NCBI RefSeq assembly: GCF_030295745.1 | Contig: NZ_AP027291.1 | Location: 1,612,001 to 1,676,000 of the forward strand | Source: Mycolicibacterium sp. TUM20985 | GTDB taxonomy: Bacteria; Actinomycetota; Actinomycetes; Mycobacteriales; Mycobacteriaceae | Direction: 5' to 3' | Length of the DNA: 64,000 nt | Shown: positions 7,786 through 16,160 of the stretch, piece after piece | Layout of the letters: each line of letters starts with the position of its first letter | How positions within the stretch are numbered: position 1 is the stretch's first letter | The notes under the pieces: generated by a model | What the model was told of the DNA's origin: nothing | The model's database searches: none | The model's input: the letters and a program-made list of their open reading frames with translations, nothing else | Program-made: the position numbers and the translations under genes

Positions 7786-9278
7786 GCTGACTCCTTGCTT
7801 GCGTTCAGCTCGTCGACGAGTTCGCGGCGCAATACCTTGCCCGTCGCATTGGTGGGGAGTTCGTCGCGGAACACTACGCGGTCGGGGGTGCGCGAGCCGC
7901 GAAGCTGGGCGCGGACATGGTTGCGCAGGTCGTCCGGGTCGGGCGCGGTGCCGTGCGTCGGAACGACGATTGCGACGATGATCTGTCCCCACTCCGGGTC
8001 GTCGGCACCCACCACCGCGCAATCGCGGACCGCAGGGTGCTCGATGAGGACGTCCTCGATCTCCGCGGGTGCGATGTTCTCGCCGCCTCGGATGATGGTG
8101 TCGTCCGAGCGGCCGCCGATGAACAGGTACCCCTCGTCGTCGAGCATGGCGACGTCCCTGGTGGGAAACCAGCCATCGGCGTCGAGCACGGAACCGATGT
8201 CGGTGTACCTGCCGGACACCTGCTCGCCCCGCACGTAGAGCTCACCCGTCTCGCCGGGACCCAGGACGGTGCCGTCGTCGGCGCGGATCTCGACCTCGAT
8301 GCCCGGGACCGGCTGGCCTACCGATGCGAGTCGGCGTGCCAGCCCGTCGTCGGACGCACTCAGAGCAGCCCGATGGTCGTCGGGGGTCAACACCGCAATG
8401 GTGGAACTGGTCTCGGTGAGGCCGTACGCATTGACGAAACCGACGTCGGGCAACAGCGACAGCGCCTTGCGGACCAGGGGGAGCGCGACCTTGGACCCGC
8501 CATAGGCCAGCGTGCGTAGGGAGGGCAGCGCCGTCTTGGTGGAGTCGAGCACACCAACGATGCGATCCAGCATGGTCGGCACGACCGTGGCGGCGGTGAC
8601 GTTCTCGGAACCGATCAGTCGCACCCATTCCCCTGCATCGAAATGGCTCAGGTACACCATCTTTCGGCCCGCGTACAGGTTGGATAGCGCGGCTCCGACT
8701 CCGGCGATGTGATACGGCGGCACGCACACCAGCGCGGCGTCCCCCGGATCGGCGGAGGCGAACTCGACCGTCCCGGTGACGTAACTGGTCAGGTTGTTGT
8801 GGGTGAGCTCGACGGCCTTGGGCTGCGACGTCGTGCCGGAGGTGAACAACACCACCGCCACCGAGTCGGGGTCGGCGAACTCGACCGTCGGCTCGGCGAT
8901 GCGGGCGGCGTCGACGAATTCGGCCGAGCCCATCACCCGGTAGCCCTCGCCGATGGCGTCGCGGTAGTCGTCGTCGACGATGACCAGGACGTCGGGCAAT
9001 CTGTCGAGCAGGGCCCGCAGCGCGTCGGCGGACAACCGGTAGTTCAGCGGTGTCATCGGCACCGCGGCGCGTGCCGAGGCGAACAGCAGCAGCGGCAACA
9101 TCGATCCGCCGACCCCGACGTAGGCGACGTGCTGGGCGCCGGAGGCGGCGATCACCCCGGCTCCGCCATCGGCAAGGGTGCTCAGGTCCTCGGTGCTGAG
9201 TCGAACGTCGCCGGACACCACCGCCGTCCGCTCGGGGTCACTCGACGCTGCCATCTCGAGCAGCAGGGAGATGCTCAT
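7782..9278 (-). CDS. AMP-dependent acyl-CoA synthetase/ligase
   Basis: A 498-residue ANL-superfamily enzyme that activates a carboxylic acid with ATP and CoA. Seen in order: the P-loop-like LFTSGTTSQPKAVELTH (about residue 157), NAYGLTETSS (A5), the GWFPTRDVAMLDDEGYLFIGG hinge region with its Asp, RGGENIAPAEIED, and the C-terminal LPTNATGKVLRREL with the adenylation Lys. The ATG at 9278 overlaps the upstream SDR stop (ATGA), and its own stop overlaps the small gene at 7785. Substrate unknown. The loop after the Thr/Ser/Gly motif resembles medium- or ring-acid ligases more than long-chain ones, but that is a weak inference. Confidence 0.92.
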   Translation of the reverse strand: MSISLLLEMAASSDPERTAVVSGDVRLSTEDLSTLADGGAGVIAASGAQHVAYVGVGGSMLPLLLFASARAAVPMTPLNYRLSADALRALLDRLPDVLVIVDDDYRDAIGEGYRVMGSAEFVDAARIAEPTVEFADPDSVAVVLFTSGTTSQPKAVELTHNNLTSYVTGTVEFASADPGDAALVCVPPYHIAGVGAALSNLYAGRKMVYLSHFDAGEWVRLIGSENVTAATVVPTMLDRIVGVLDSTKTALPSLRTLAYGGSKVALPLVRKALSLLPDVGFVNAYGLTETSSTIAVLTPDDHRAALSASDDGLARRLASVGQPVPGIEVEIRADDGTVLGPGETGELYVRGEQVSGRYTDIGSVLDADGWFPTRDVAMLDDEGYLFIGGRSDDTIIRGGENIAPAEIEDVLIEHPAVRDCAVVGADDPEWGQIIVAIVVPTHGTAPDPDDLRNHVRAQLRGSRTPDRVVFRDELPTNATGKVLRRELVDELNASKESA

Positions 9279-10111
9279 GGCTTGTCCACGAAGATGTCCC
9301 ACATCGGGTCGTCGCCGCCCCCGTACCTGGAGAGGTCGGTGACGCCGGACTCGACGAGGACGTCGGCGTCGATGAAGCACTGACCGTTGACCTGCTCCGC
9401 GGGCGTGGTCAGGATGGCTGCCGCGGCGTCGGCCATGATCGCCGGACTGCGGGAGGCGGACACCAGGGCATCGCCGTCCGCGAGGTTCGTCACCGCCGAC
9501 GTGGCGATGTAGGTCTGCGGCCACAGGCAGCTGAAGCCGATTCCGGTGTCGGCGTACTCAGCGGCCCAGCCCAGCGACAGGAGCGTCATGCCGTACTTCG
9601 ACAACGTGTACACCGGGTGCGCGCCCAGCCAATGCTGGCTCAGGTTGAGTGGCGGCGCCAGGGTCATCACGTGGGCGTTCGGCGACTGGCGCAGGTGCGG
9701 CAGCGCGGCCTTGGTCAGCAGGAACGTGCCGCGCACGTTGATGTCCATCATCAGGTCGAACTTCTTGGCCGACAGCCGTTCGGTGGGATCCGTGGAGATG
9801 GCGCTGGCGTTGTTGACGACCATGTCGATGCCGCCAAAGCGTTCGACGGCCACCTCCACCGCGCGCTGCACGTCTTCTTCGTTGCGGACGTCGCCTACCA
9901 CGGCGAGGCCCTTCCCGCCCGCGGCCTCCACCTCTGCGACGGCGGTATGCACGGTGCCGGGCAGCTTCGGGTGAGGCTGGCTGGTCTTGGCGAGCAGTAC
10001 CGCGTTGGCACCGAGTCTGGCGGCGCCGATGGCGATGGCGAGACCGATGCCCCGGCTGCCGCCCGACACCAGCAGGGTGCGGTCAGCTAGTGGATGGTGC
10101 TGGCTCGACAT
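9275..10111 (-). CDS. HSDL2-like short-chain dehydrogenase/reductase
   Basis: A 278-residue SDR. SGGSRGIGLAIA (about residue 16) is the cofactor loop, NNASAIS replaces NNAG, and YTLSK carries the catalytic Tyr and Lys. The AKTSQPHPKLPGT stretch after beta-2 and the APPLNL segment are distinctive of the hydroxysteroid-dehydrogenase-like-2 (HSDL2) group, which in animals is peroxisomal and of uncertain substrate. The ATG at 10111 has an AGGAGAA ribosome site, better than the ATG 72 bases upstream. It is the first gene of the operon SDR, synthetase, small protein. Its promoter faces the mutase promoter and contains one copy of a duplicated 22-base element. Confidence 0.88.
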   Translation of the reverse strand: MSSQHHPLADRTLLVSGGSRGIGLAIAIGAARLGANAVLLAKTSQPHPKLPGTVHTAVAEVEAAGGKGLAVVGDVRNEEDVQRAVEVAVERFGGIDMVVNNASAISTDPTERLSAKKFDLMMDINVRGTFLLTKAALPHLRQSPNAHVMTLAPPLNLSQHWLGAHPVYTLSKYGMTLLSLGWAAEYADTGIGFSCLWPQTYIATSAVTNLADGDALVSASRSPAIMADAAAAILTTPAEQVNGQCFIDADVLVESGVTDLSRYGGGDDPMWDIFVDKP

Positions 10112-10156
10112 CGTTCTCCTCGGATTGCGTGCCCTCGATGCTAGCCGAACGATAGG

Positions 10157-10178
10157 GGCATTCTCATTTTTGGCAAGT
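10157..10178 (+). promoter_or_regulatory. Upstream copy of duplicated 22-base ATTCTCATTTT element
   Basis: Starts GGCATTCTCATTTT and ends GGCAAGT. It matches the copy at 10295-10316 in 20 of 22 positions, in the same orientation. It sits 46 bases upstream of the SDR start at 10111 and contains the half-site ATTCTCA of the operator that recurs through the window. Likely a regulator-binding or promoter element. Confidence 0.55.
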
Positions 10179-10294
10179 CCCATGCTCGTCTTATCCCGAA
10201 GAGGCTTGGCTACAGGTAGCGACTTGAATGCTCCCGTAGCGTCTGACGTGGCGCGGGACGTCTACCTCACGGGGCGTTTCCGCTCAGCGGTATT

Positions 10295-10316
10295 GGCATT
10301 CTCATTTTCAGCAAGT
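10295..10316 (+). promoter_or_regulatory. Second copy of duplicated 22-base ATTCTCATTTT element
   Basis: Starts GGCATTCTCATTTT and ends AGCAAGT, differing from the 10157 copy at two bases. It lies only 13 bases before the mutase ATG at 10330, so a protein bound here would block or position initiation. Direct rather than inverted arrangement sets this promoter apart from the palindromic operators elsewhere. Confidence 0.55.
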
Positions 10317-10329
10317 ACGTTATCCCTCG

Positions 10330-11919
10330 ATGAGCGACCACGTCATACCTCGGGTGGAGACGCCCTCCGGGCTCCCGTTGGAGCCCGTGTACGGACCGGG
10401 CGACCGCGCGGCCGACCCGCCGCCGCCCGGCGAGTACCCCTTCACGCGGGGCAACTTCGCATCCGGATACCGGGGCAAGACCTGGACCTTCCGTCAGTAT
10501 TCGGGGTTCGGCACCGCCGAGGAGTCCAACGGCCGCTACCGATATCTGCTCGGTCAGGGTGGTACCGGCCTGTCGGTTGCCCTCGACCTGCCCACGCAGT
10601 GCGGTTACGACTCCGACGACGAGGAGTACGGCGAGGAGGTCGGTCGCGTCGGCGTCGCCGTCGACACGCTGGCCGATATGGAGGTGCTGTTCGACGGCAT
10701 TCCGTTGGACGAGATCAGCACCAGCTTCACCATCAATGGCACCGCCGCGATCCTGCTGGCCCTCTACGTTGCGGCCGCCGAGAAGAAGGGGGTGCCGCGC
10801 GAGAAGCTCACCGGCACCATCCAGAACGACATCCTCAAGGAATACGCGTCGCGCGGCACCTGGATCTGGCCGCCGGAACCCTCCCTGCGTCTGATCGCCG
10901 ACACCATCGAGTTCTGCGCGGCCGAGGTGCCCAGGTTCAACGCGATCTCCGTGGCGGGCGCCCACTTCCGCGACGCCGGCGCCAACGCCGTTCAGGAGAT
11001 GGCGTTCACCCTGGCCGACGGCGTCACCTACTGCGACACCGTCGTCGAACGCGGTCGCATGACCATCGACAAGTTCGCGCCGCAGATCTCGTTCTTCTTC
11101 TACACCCACGGTGACTTCTTCGAGGAGATCGCCAAGTACCGGGCCGGCCGGCGCAGGTGGGCGACCATCGTGCGCGAGCGCTACGGCGCCACGACCGACA
11201 AGGCGTCGATGTTCCGGTTCGGCTGCGTCGCCGGCGGGGCGTCGCTGTACGCCCCACAGGCACAGAACAACCTCGTTCGCGTCGCCTACGAATCGTTGGC
11301 GGCGGTGCTCGGCGGGGTTCAGTCCATGTTCACCGCCGCGTGGGACGAGCCGTTCGCGCTGCCCAGCGAGGAGTCGGCCACGCTGGCGCTGCGCACCCAA
11401 CAAATCCTCGCCTACGAGACCGGCGTGACGAAGGTCGCCGATCCCCTCGGCGGCTCCTACTTCGTCGAGGCGCTGACCGACGCGACCGAGGCCAAGATCA
11501 TCGAGATCATGACCGACCTTGACGAGCACGGCGGCATGGTGCGCGCCATCGAGGATGGCTATCTGCAGGGCCTCATCGCCGACGAGGCCTTCAAGATTCA
11601 CCACGAGGTGGAATCCGGCGAACGCCCCGTCGTTGGGGTTAACAAGTTCGTCACCGACGAACCTGCACCCGACATCGACACCTACGAGCTGAACGCCGAA
11701 GGCCGCGATCTGCAGCTGAAGCGGCTGGCAAAGGTCAAGGCGGAGCGCAGTGACGTGGCAGTCAGGGAGACATTGGCGGCTCTCTCCGCTGCGGCCGAAG
11801 GGACGGAAAACCTGATGCACCGATTGGTGGACTGCGCCAACGCCTACTGCACGGTTGGCGAGATGGTGTCCACGCTGAAGGCCGTGTGGGGCGAGTTCCA
11901 GCAGCCGGTGGTGTTCTGA
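10330..11919 (+). CDS. B12-dependent acyl-CoA mutase, large (substrate-binding) subunit, atypical
   Basis: A 529-residue large subunit of the methylmalonyl-CoA mutase family, in the split form in which the cobalamin domain is a separate polypeptide (next gene). The TIM barrel starts at YPFTRGNFASGYRGKTW (about residue 36). Tyr57 (in RQYSGF) and Arg175 (in KEYASRG) align, by my memory of the family, with the Tyr89/Arg207 pair that holds the carboxylate in methylmalonyl-CoA mutase. However, the usual GYH is GAH (Ala211), and the near-invariant HxQTxG motif is replaced by GCVAGG (Gly298, Val300). The pocket is therefore remodelled and the substrate may be a bulky or branched acyl-CoA. The ATG at 10330 overlaps no other gene; the MeaB-type chaperone is encoded at 19950. 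Confidence 0.9.
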   Translation: MSDHVIPRVETPSGLPLEPVYGPGDRAADPPPPGEYPFTRGNFASGYRGKTWTFRQYSGFGTAEESNGRYRYLLGQGGTGLSVALDLPTQCGYDSDDEEYGEEVGRVGVAVDTLADMEVLFDGIPLDEISTSFTINGTAAILLALYVAAAEKKGVPREKLTGTIQNDILKEYASRGTWIWPPEPSLRLIADTIEFCAAEVPRFNAISVAGAHFRDAGANAVQEMAFTLADGVTYCDTVVERGRMTIDKFAPQISFFFYTHGDFFEEIAKYRAGRRRWATIVRERYGATTDKASMFRFGCVAGGASLYAPQAQNNLVRVAYESLAAVLGGVQSMFTAAWDEPFALPSEESATLALRTQQILAYETGVTKVADPLGGSYFVEALTDATEAKIIEIMTDLDEHGGMVRAIEDGYLQGLIADEAFKIHHEVESGERPVVGVNKFVTDEPAPDIDTYELNAEGRDLQLKRLAKVKAERSDVAVRETLAALSAAAEGTENLMHRLVDCANAYCTVGEMVSTLKAVWGEFQQPVVF

Positions 11920-12317
11920 TGGGCACTCGTGTCCTGGTGGCGAAGCCAGGCCTAGACGGTCACGACCGGGGAGCCAAGATCGTCGCGCGGACGTTGCGCG
12001 ACGCCGGCTTCGAGGTCATCTACACGGGGATCCGCCAGCGCATCGAGGACATCGTGTCGATTGCGCTGCAGGAAGACGTTGCGCTGGTGGGGCTCTCGAT
12101 CTTGTCGGGCGCTCACGTGGGTCTGACCACCCGGGTGGTCGATGCACTGCGTGCCGCGGACGCCGGTGACATCGCGGTGGTGGTCGGAGGGACGATTCCG
12201 CAGGCCGACGTCCAGAAGTTGTTGGATGCCGGTGCTGCCGCGGTCTTTCCGACGGGGACGTCGCTGGAGACCCTCGTCCGCGACGTGCGGGCCCTGACGA
12301 AGGATGCTGGCGAATGA
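11919..12317 (+). CDS. Acyl-CoA mutase small subunit, cobalamin-binding
   Basis: A 132-residue B12-binding domain. KPGLDGHDRG carries the DxHxxG motif (Asp13, His15, Gly18), whose His replaces dimethylbenzimidazole as lower axial ligand. SILSGAH and VVGGTIP supply the nucleotide-tail loops. The ATG at 11919 overlaps the TGA of the large subunit (TGATG), giving coupled translation and a 1:1 complex. The size matches stand-alone small subunits of isobutyryl-, 2-hydroxyisobutyryl- and archaeal methylmalonyl-CoA mutases, so the subunit arrangement does not by itself reveal the substrate. Confidence 0.93.
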   Translation: MGTRVLVAKPGLDGHDRGAKIVARTLRDAGFEVIYTGIRQRIEDIVSIALQEDVALVGLSILSGAHVGLTTRVVDALRAADAGDIAVVVGGTIPQADVQKLLDAGAAAVFPTGTSLETLVRDVRALTKDAGE

Positions 12318-12366
12318 CCGGCGCCGCCGTGCCGTCCTCTTCCGTAAAGATCGAGGGAGTGATCCG

Positions 12367-13323
12367 ATGAGACTTGGCGTGATGATCGGTGCCGAGCGTG
12401 GCGACTCCGCGCGCAAAGTGGCGAAGCTCGTCTCCGACATCGAGTGGGCCGAGGCCGCGGGGATGGACACCGCATGGATGCCGCAGGTACCCAACGACTT
12501 CGACGCGCTCACGATGGTGGCGTTGATGGCCGCGCACACCACGCGCATCGAACTGGGCACCGCGGTGGTGCCGCTGCAGGCGCAGCACCCGATCGCCCTG
12601 GCCCGCCAGGCGCTGTCGGTGCACGCCGTCGCAGCCGTTCGGCTGGCGCTCGGCGTCGGGCCGTCGCACCACTGGATCGTGCGCGACATGCTGGGTCTGC
12701 CATACGAGAAGCCCGCCGCCTACACGCGGGATTATCTCGAGGTGTTGCACGCGGCGTTCCAGAATCCCGGGCCGGTCGACGTCGAGAACGATACGTTCAC
12801 CGTGCACAATCCCCTTGATCTGCCACCGGTTTCACCGCTGCCGGTGCTCGTCGCGGCGCTCGGTCCGGTGATGCTGAAGATCGCCGGCGAGCACGCGGAC
12901 GGCACCGTGTTGTGGATGGCCGACGAACGCGCCATCGGCGACCACATCGCCCCACGGATCACCAAGGCGGCAGCCGACGCGGGCAGACCCGCGCCGAGGA
13001 TCGTCGCCGGCATCCCAGTCTGCCTGTGCGCCAACTCCGAGATCGACGCCGCGAAGGACCGGGCCAACCGAATCCTGTCCGAAGCCGAGACGTCGCCGAA
13101 CTATCAGAAGCTGCTGGACCGGGGCGACGCCCGCAACGTCGGCGATCTGTGTGCCGCGGGCGACGAGAACGCGATCCTGGCGCGATTCAAGCAGTTCGCC
13201 GATGCCGGGGTCACCGATCTGTCGGTGCGGCTGTTGCCCATCGGCGATACCCGCGACGAGCTGGTGGCGTCGAAGTACCGCACCAGGGAAGTGATCGGCG
13301 AGCTCGCCAAGGCCGTGCGATGA
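12367..13323 (+). CDS. LLM-class (luciferase-like) F420-dependent oxidoreductase
   Basis: A 318-residue luciferase-like TIM-barrel oxidoreductase, MRLGVMIGAERGD at the start and LGTAVVPLQAQHP near residue 65. This looks like the mycobacterial F420 branch rather than the FMN monooxygenases, but that is family recollection. It would add or remove a hydride on a substrate made by, or feeding, the mutase. The ATG at 12367 follows a GAGGGAG ribosome site by 7 bases, which rules out the longer in-frame start at 12304. Its stop overlaps the CoA-transferase start (ATGA), so it belongs to the mutase operon. Confidence 0.85.
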   Translation: MRLGVMIGAERGDSARKVAKLVSDIEWAEAAGMDTAWMPQVPNDFDALTMVALMAAHTTRIELGTAVVPLQAQHPIALARQALSVHAVAAVRLALGVGPSHHWIVRDMLGLPYEKPAAYTRDYLEVLHAAFQNPGPVDVENDTFTVHNPLDLPPVSPLPVLVAALGPVMLKIAGEHADGTVLWMADERAIGDHIAPRITKAAADAGRPAPRIVAGIPVCLCANSEIDAAKDRANRILSEAETSPNYQKLLDRGDARNVGDLCAAGDENAILARFKQFADAGVTDLSVRLLPIGDTRDELVASKYRTREVIGELAKAVR

Positions 13324-14351
13324 GTGGTCCGCTGGCCGGCATCCGCATCCTCGAGGTCGGCCACATGCTCGCAGGCCCGTACGCCACGATGATGCTGGCC
13401 GACCTCGGCGCCGAGGTCACCAAGATCGAGCCGCCGGGTGGGGACATCTCGCGTCAGGTGAGCGACAGCTACTTCGCCAGTTTGAACCGGAACAAGAAGA
13501 GCATCTGCCTCGAGCTGGCCACCGACGCCGGGCAACGGAGGCTGGGTGAACTGGTGGCGGAATCCCATGCGCTGCTGGTGAATCTGAAGCCATCGGGTAT
13601 CCACAAGCTCGGTCTGACGTACGAGGCGCTTCGGCGGCACAACGACAGGATCGTATGCGTCGCCTTGACCGGTTACGGGCTCGAGGCGGGCGATGACCCG
13701 GCGTTCGACTACGTGATCCAGGCCGCCACGGGAATCGCCTCGTTGACCGGCGATCCCGACGGTCCGCCCACCCTGCCGGGATATTCGTCGGCCGACAACT
13801 CCACCGGGCTGACCGCGGCGCTCGGTCTGCTCGCGCAGATCGTGTCCGGCCGAGGAGGTCAGGTCGACGTATCGCTGCGCGAGGTGATGCTGTCGCAGTT
13901 GAACTATCGGGCGTCGGCGTATCTGAACGACGGCATCGAACCGCGTCGGCATCCGAACGGCGCCCACTCGTACTACGTTCCGGCGCAGTTGTTTCCGACC
14001 CTCGGCGGCTACCTGGCCCTGTTCATCACCCACGACGCCTTCTGGCGGCTGTTCTCCGCCGAGGCCGGTATCACCGGCTTCGCGACGATGGCCGAACGTG
14101 CCGCGAACCGCAACGAGGTACTCGCGGCGGTGTCTGCTGCACTGGCCAAGGACACGGCATTGGGCTGGGAGGAGCGGCTGCGTCCGCTGGGCATCCCAGC
14201 CGCGGCGGTGCGCACGCTGCCCGAGGCGTTGGCCGTGACTCCCGAGGTGATCGTGACGGCGGGGGACCACCGACTGGTGCGTAGCCCCATTCACATCGCG
14301 GGCCATGATCCCGTGTACCGGGCCGCACCGCGACTGGGTCAGTCCTCGTAG
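13320..14351 (+). CDS. CaiB/BaiF (family III) CoA-transferase
   Basis: A 343-residue family III CoA-transferase, which moves CoA between two carboxylic acids through an aspartyl-CoA anhydride. The N-terminal LAGPYATMMLADLGAEVTKIE is the CoA-binding Rossmann part, and Asp159 (SSADNSTG) is the likely catalytic Asp. It is about 50 residues shorter than typical members, chiefly in the C-terminal half. The ATG at 13320 overlaps the LLM gene stop. As last gene of the mutase operon it probably loads the mutase substrate onto CoA or recycles CoA from its product. The 3' end overlaps the convergent ferredoxin by 13 bases. Confidence 0.9.
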   Translation: MSGPLAGIRILEVGHMLAGPYATMMLADLGAEVTKIEPPGGDISRQVSDSYFASLNRNKKSICLELATDAGQRRLGELVAESHALLVNLKPSGIHKLGLTYEALRRHNDRIVCVALTGYGLEAGDDPAFDYVIQAATGIASLTGDPDGPPTLPGYSSADNSTGLTAALGLLAQIVSGRGGQVDVSLREVMLSQLNYRASAYLNDGIEPRRHPNGAHSYYVPAQLFPTLGGYLALFITHDAFWRLFSAEAGITGFATMAERAANRNEVLAAVSAALAKDTALGWEERLRPLGIPAAAVRTLPEALAVTPEVIVTAGDHRLVRSPIHIAGHDPVYRAAPRLGQSS

Positions 14352-14647
14352 TCGACGATGACGTTCGCCCCGTCGGGCACGGCCTGGCATGTGAGGACAT
14401 AGCCGTCGGCGACCTCGTCGTCGTCGAGTGCATCGTTGACGCGCATGGTCGCCGAGCCCTCGGTGAGCTTGGCCATGCAGGTGCCGCAGTTGCCCGCCTC
14501 GCACGAGAACGGTGGCGTCAGACCGGCCCGCCGGGCGGTCTCGAGGAGCGTCTCACCCGGCCTCGCGGCGACGGTCGTCGTCGTACGGTCGAGCAGGATG
14601 GTCACCTCGCCGCCGGCCTGGTGGGTCGGCACGGGGTCTGCGGTCAT
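14339..14647 (-). CDS. Plant-type 2Fe-2S ferredoxin
   Basis: A 102-residue ferredoxin with the plant-type cluster ligands Cys49-x4-Cys54-x2-Cys57-x29-Cys87 (SCEAGNCGTC and LTCQA). It donates electrons to an oxygenase or dehydrogenase, yet no matching reductase or oxygenase is adjacent; the nearest candidate acceptors are the Rieske protein 41 kb away and the P450s. The first ATG at 14647 gives the usual ferredoxin length. It faces the synthetase gene across the operator at 14681-14697, suggesting joint control. It overlaps the CoA-transferase 3' end tail to tail. Confidence 0.93.
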   Translation of the reverse strand: MTADPVPTHQAGGEVTILLDRTTTTVAARPGETLLETARRAGLTPPFSCEAGNCGTCMAKLTEGSATMRVNDALDDDEVADGYVLTCQAVPDGANVIVDYED

Positions 14648-14680
14648 CGAAGCACTCCTGGCATCATCATTCTGTCTATG

Positions 14681-14697
14681 GGAGAATACTATTCTCC
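14681..14697. promoter_or_regulatory. Palindromic operator GGAGAAT-ACT-ATTCTCC
   Basis: A perfect 7+7 inverted repeat with a 3-base spacer, midway between the divergent ferredoxin (start 14647) and acyl-CoA synthetase (start 14748). The core GAGAAT-N3-ATTCTC is the same as at 19840, 49654, 50444 and 57587. A further lone half-site, ATTCTC, follows at about 14712. It should control both directions. Confidence 0.75.
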
Positions 14698-14747
14698 ATA
14701 ATCGACAGGATATTCTCAAGCTCGGGGTGGCGGAGGGAGGTGGGTCA

Positions 14748-16160
14748 GTGATCGAAGGATCGCACATCGATGCACCCGTCCTCGCCTTCGGTGAGCGGGA
14801 GTATTCCCGCACCGAGATCGACGCGTTGGTCAGCGGCATGGCCACCGTGCTCGAACACCGCGGGGTGCGCGCCGGGGACCGCGTCGCCCTCATGTCCTCC
14901 AACCGGCCCGAGTTCGTCGTCGCCATGAAGGCCATCTGGGCATTGAATGCCGCGGTCGTACTGGTGAGTTCGTCGTGGAAGCGGGCCGAGGTCGAGCACG
15001 CGCTTGCCCTGACCCGACCAGCGCACGCAGTTGGCGACAACGCGGTGCTCGCCGGTCTGATGCCCATGTTGCACCTCGACGAGCCCGTCACGCCTGGTCG
15101 TCGGGAGTTCACGGCCACCGGTCCCGAAGCCGATGCGTTGTTCGTCTTCAGTTCGGGGACCACCGGTATGCCCAAGGCCGTCCGGCATACGCACGGCGCG
15201 TTCGTGGCGGCAGTCGCGCACTGGCGTAACGCGCTAGGTCTGACCTCGACCGACCGCATGCAGATCATGACCCCGCCCTCGCACATTCTCGGTTTGCTCA
15301 ACATCGTCACCGCCATGGACGCCGGCGCATGGATCCGGCTGCATCCCCGGTTCGACGTCGAGAAGATGCTGCAGCACATCGAATCCGACCGCATCACGGT
15401 CGAGATGGCCGTGGCACCGATCGCCCTCGCGCTGGCTGCCCACCCCGAGTTGGAGTCCTACGATCTGTCGTCGCTGCGCTACGTGATGTGGTGCGCCACG
15501 CCCGTCACGAAGAGCGTCGCCGACGAAGTGACCCGACGCAGCGGTGTGTCGTGGGTGACCGCCTACGGCGCCAGTGAGTTGCCGGTGATCGCGTGCAACT
15601 CGCTGGACGGCGGACACTTGGACACCGTCGGCCGTGCGGTTCCGGGTGTCGAGATACGCGTGGTTTCGCTGGTCACCGGCGAACCGGTCTTTCCAGGTGA
15701 GGTCGGCGAGATTCAGGTCAGGTCGCCATCGGCCATGGCGGGGTATCTCCCCGACGAGGCCACGGCGACGGCCTTCGACGACGGTTGGTATCGCAGCGGC
15801 GACGTCGGCTACCTCGACCCCGAGGGGTGGTTGCGCGTCACCGACCGCGCCAAGGAGATGATCAAGGTGCGTGGGTTCCAGGTGGCACCCGCCGAGATCG
15901 AAGCGGTTCTGCACGGTCATCCCTCGGTCGCGGACTGCGCGGTGTTCGGGGTGCCCGATGACGCAGGCGGCGAAGCGGTCGTCGCGGCGGTCTCGCGCTG
16001 CGGGGGAGTCGAGGCCGACGAACTGATCCGGCTGGTCGGCGACAGCCTGGCGTCCTACAAGCGGCCGAGCCAGGTGCTCTTCGTGCCCGAAATCCCGCGT
16101 CTCCCTTCAGGGAAGGTGTTGCGCCGAGTGCTCAAGGAGCGACTGTGGACGTCCGTCTGA
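14748..16160 (+). CDS. AMP-dependent acyl-CoA synthetase/ligase
   Basis: A 470-residue ANL-family acyl-CoA ligase, compact for the family. Seen: FSSGTTGMPKAVRHTH (ATP loop), TAYGASELP (A5), GWYRSGDVGYLDPEGWLRVT (hinge Asp), KVRGFQVAPAEIE, and PSGKVLRRVL with the catalytic Lys. The GTG at 14748 has an AGGGAGG ribosome site 8 bases upstream; longer frames run back through the operator and ferredoxin gene and are not credible. It is the first gene of an operon continuing with two acyl-CoA dehydrogenases and a hydratase, thus one activation and first-cycle beta-oxidation unit. Acid substrate unknown. Confidence 0.92.
   Translation: MIEGSHIDAPVLAFGEREYSRTEIDALVSGMATVLEHRGVRAGDRVALMSSNRPEFVVAMKAIWALNAAVVLVSSSWKRAEVEHALALTRPAHAVGDNAVLAGLMPMLHLDEPVTPGRREFTATGPEADALFVFSSGTTGMPKAVRHTHGAFVAAVAHWRNALGLTSTDRMQIMTPPSHILGLLNIVTAMDAGAWIRLHPRFDVEKMLQHIESDRITVEMAVAPIALALAAHPELESYDLSSLRYVMWCATPVTKSVADEVTRRSGVSWVTAYGASELPVIACNSLDGGHLDTVGRAVPGVEIRVVSLVTGEPVFPGEVGEIQVRSPSAMAGYLPDEATATAFDDGWYRSGDVGYLDPEGWLRVTDRAKEMIKVRGFQVAPAEIEAVLHGHPSVADCAVFGVPDDAGGEAVVAAVSRCGGVEADELIRLVGDSLASYKRPSQVLFVPEIPRLPSGKVLRRVLKERLWTSV

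Noticed and set aside
10267..11820. 517-codon open frame on the minus strand opposite the mutase gene
   Set aside because: It is a shadow of the high-GC codon pattern of the mutase. The translated product shows no family motif, while the plus-strand frame has the full mutase fold.
10330..11919. Simple label as methylmalonyl-CoA mutase
   Set aside because: The Tyr/Arg pair fits, but the loss of the GYH tyrosine and the HxQTxG motif makes this substrate uncertain, so only the family was assigned.
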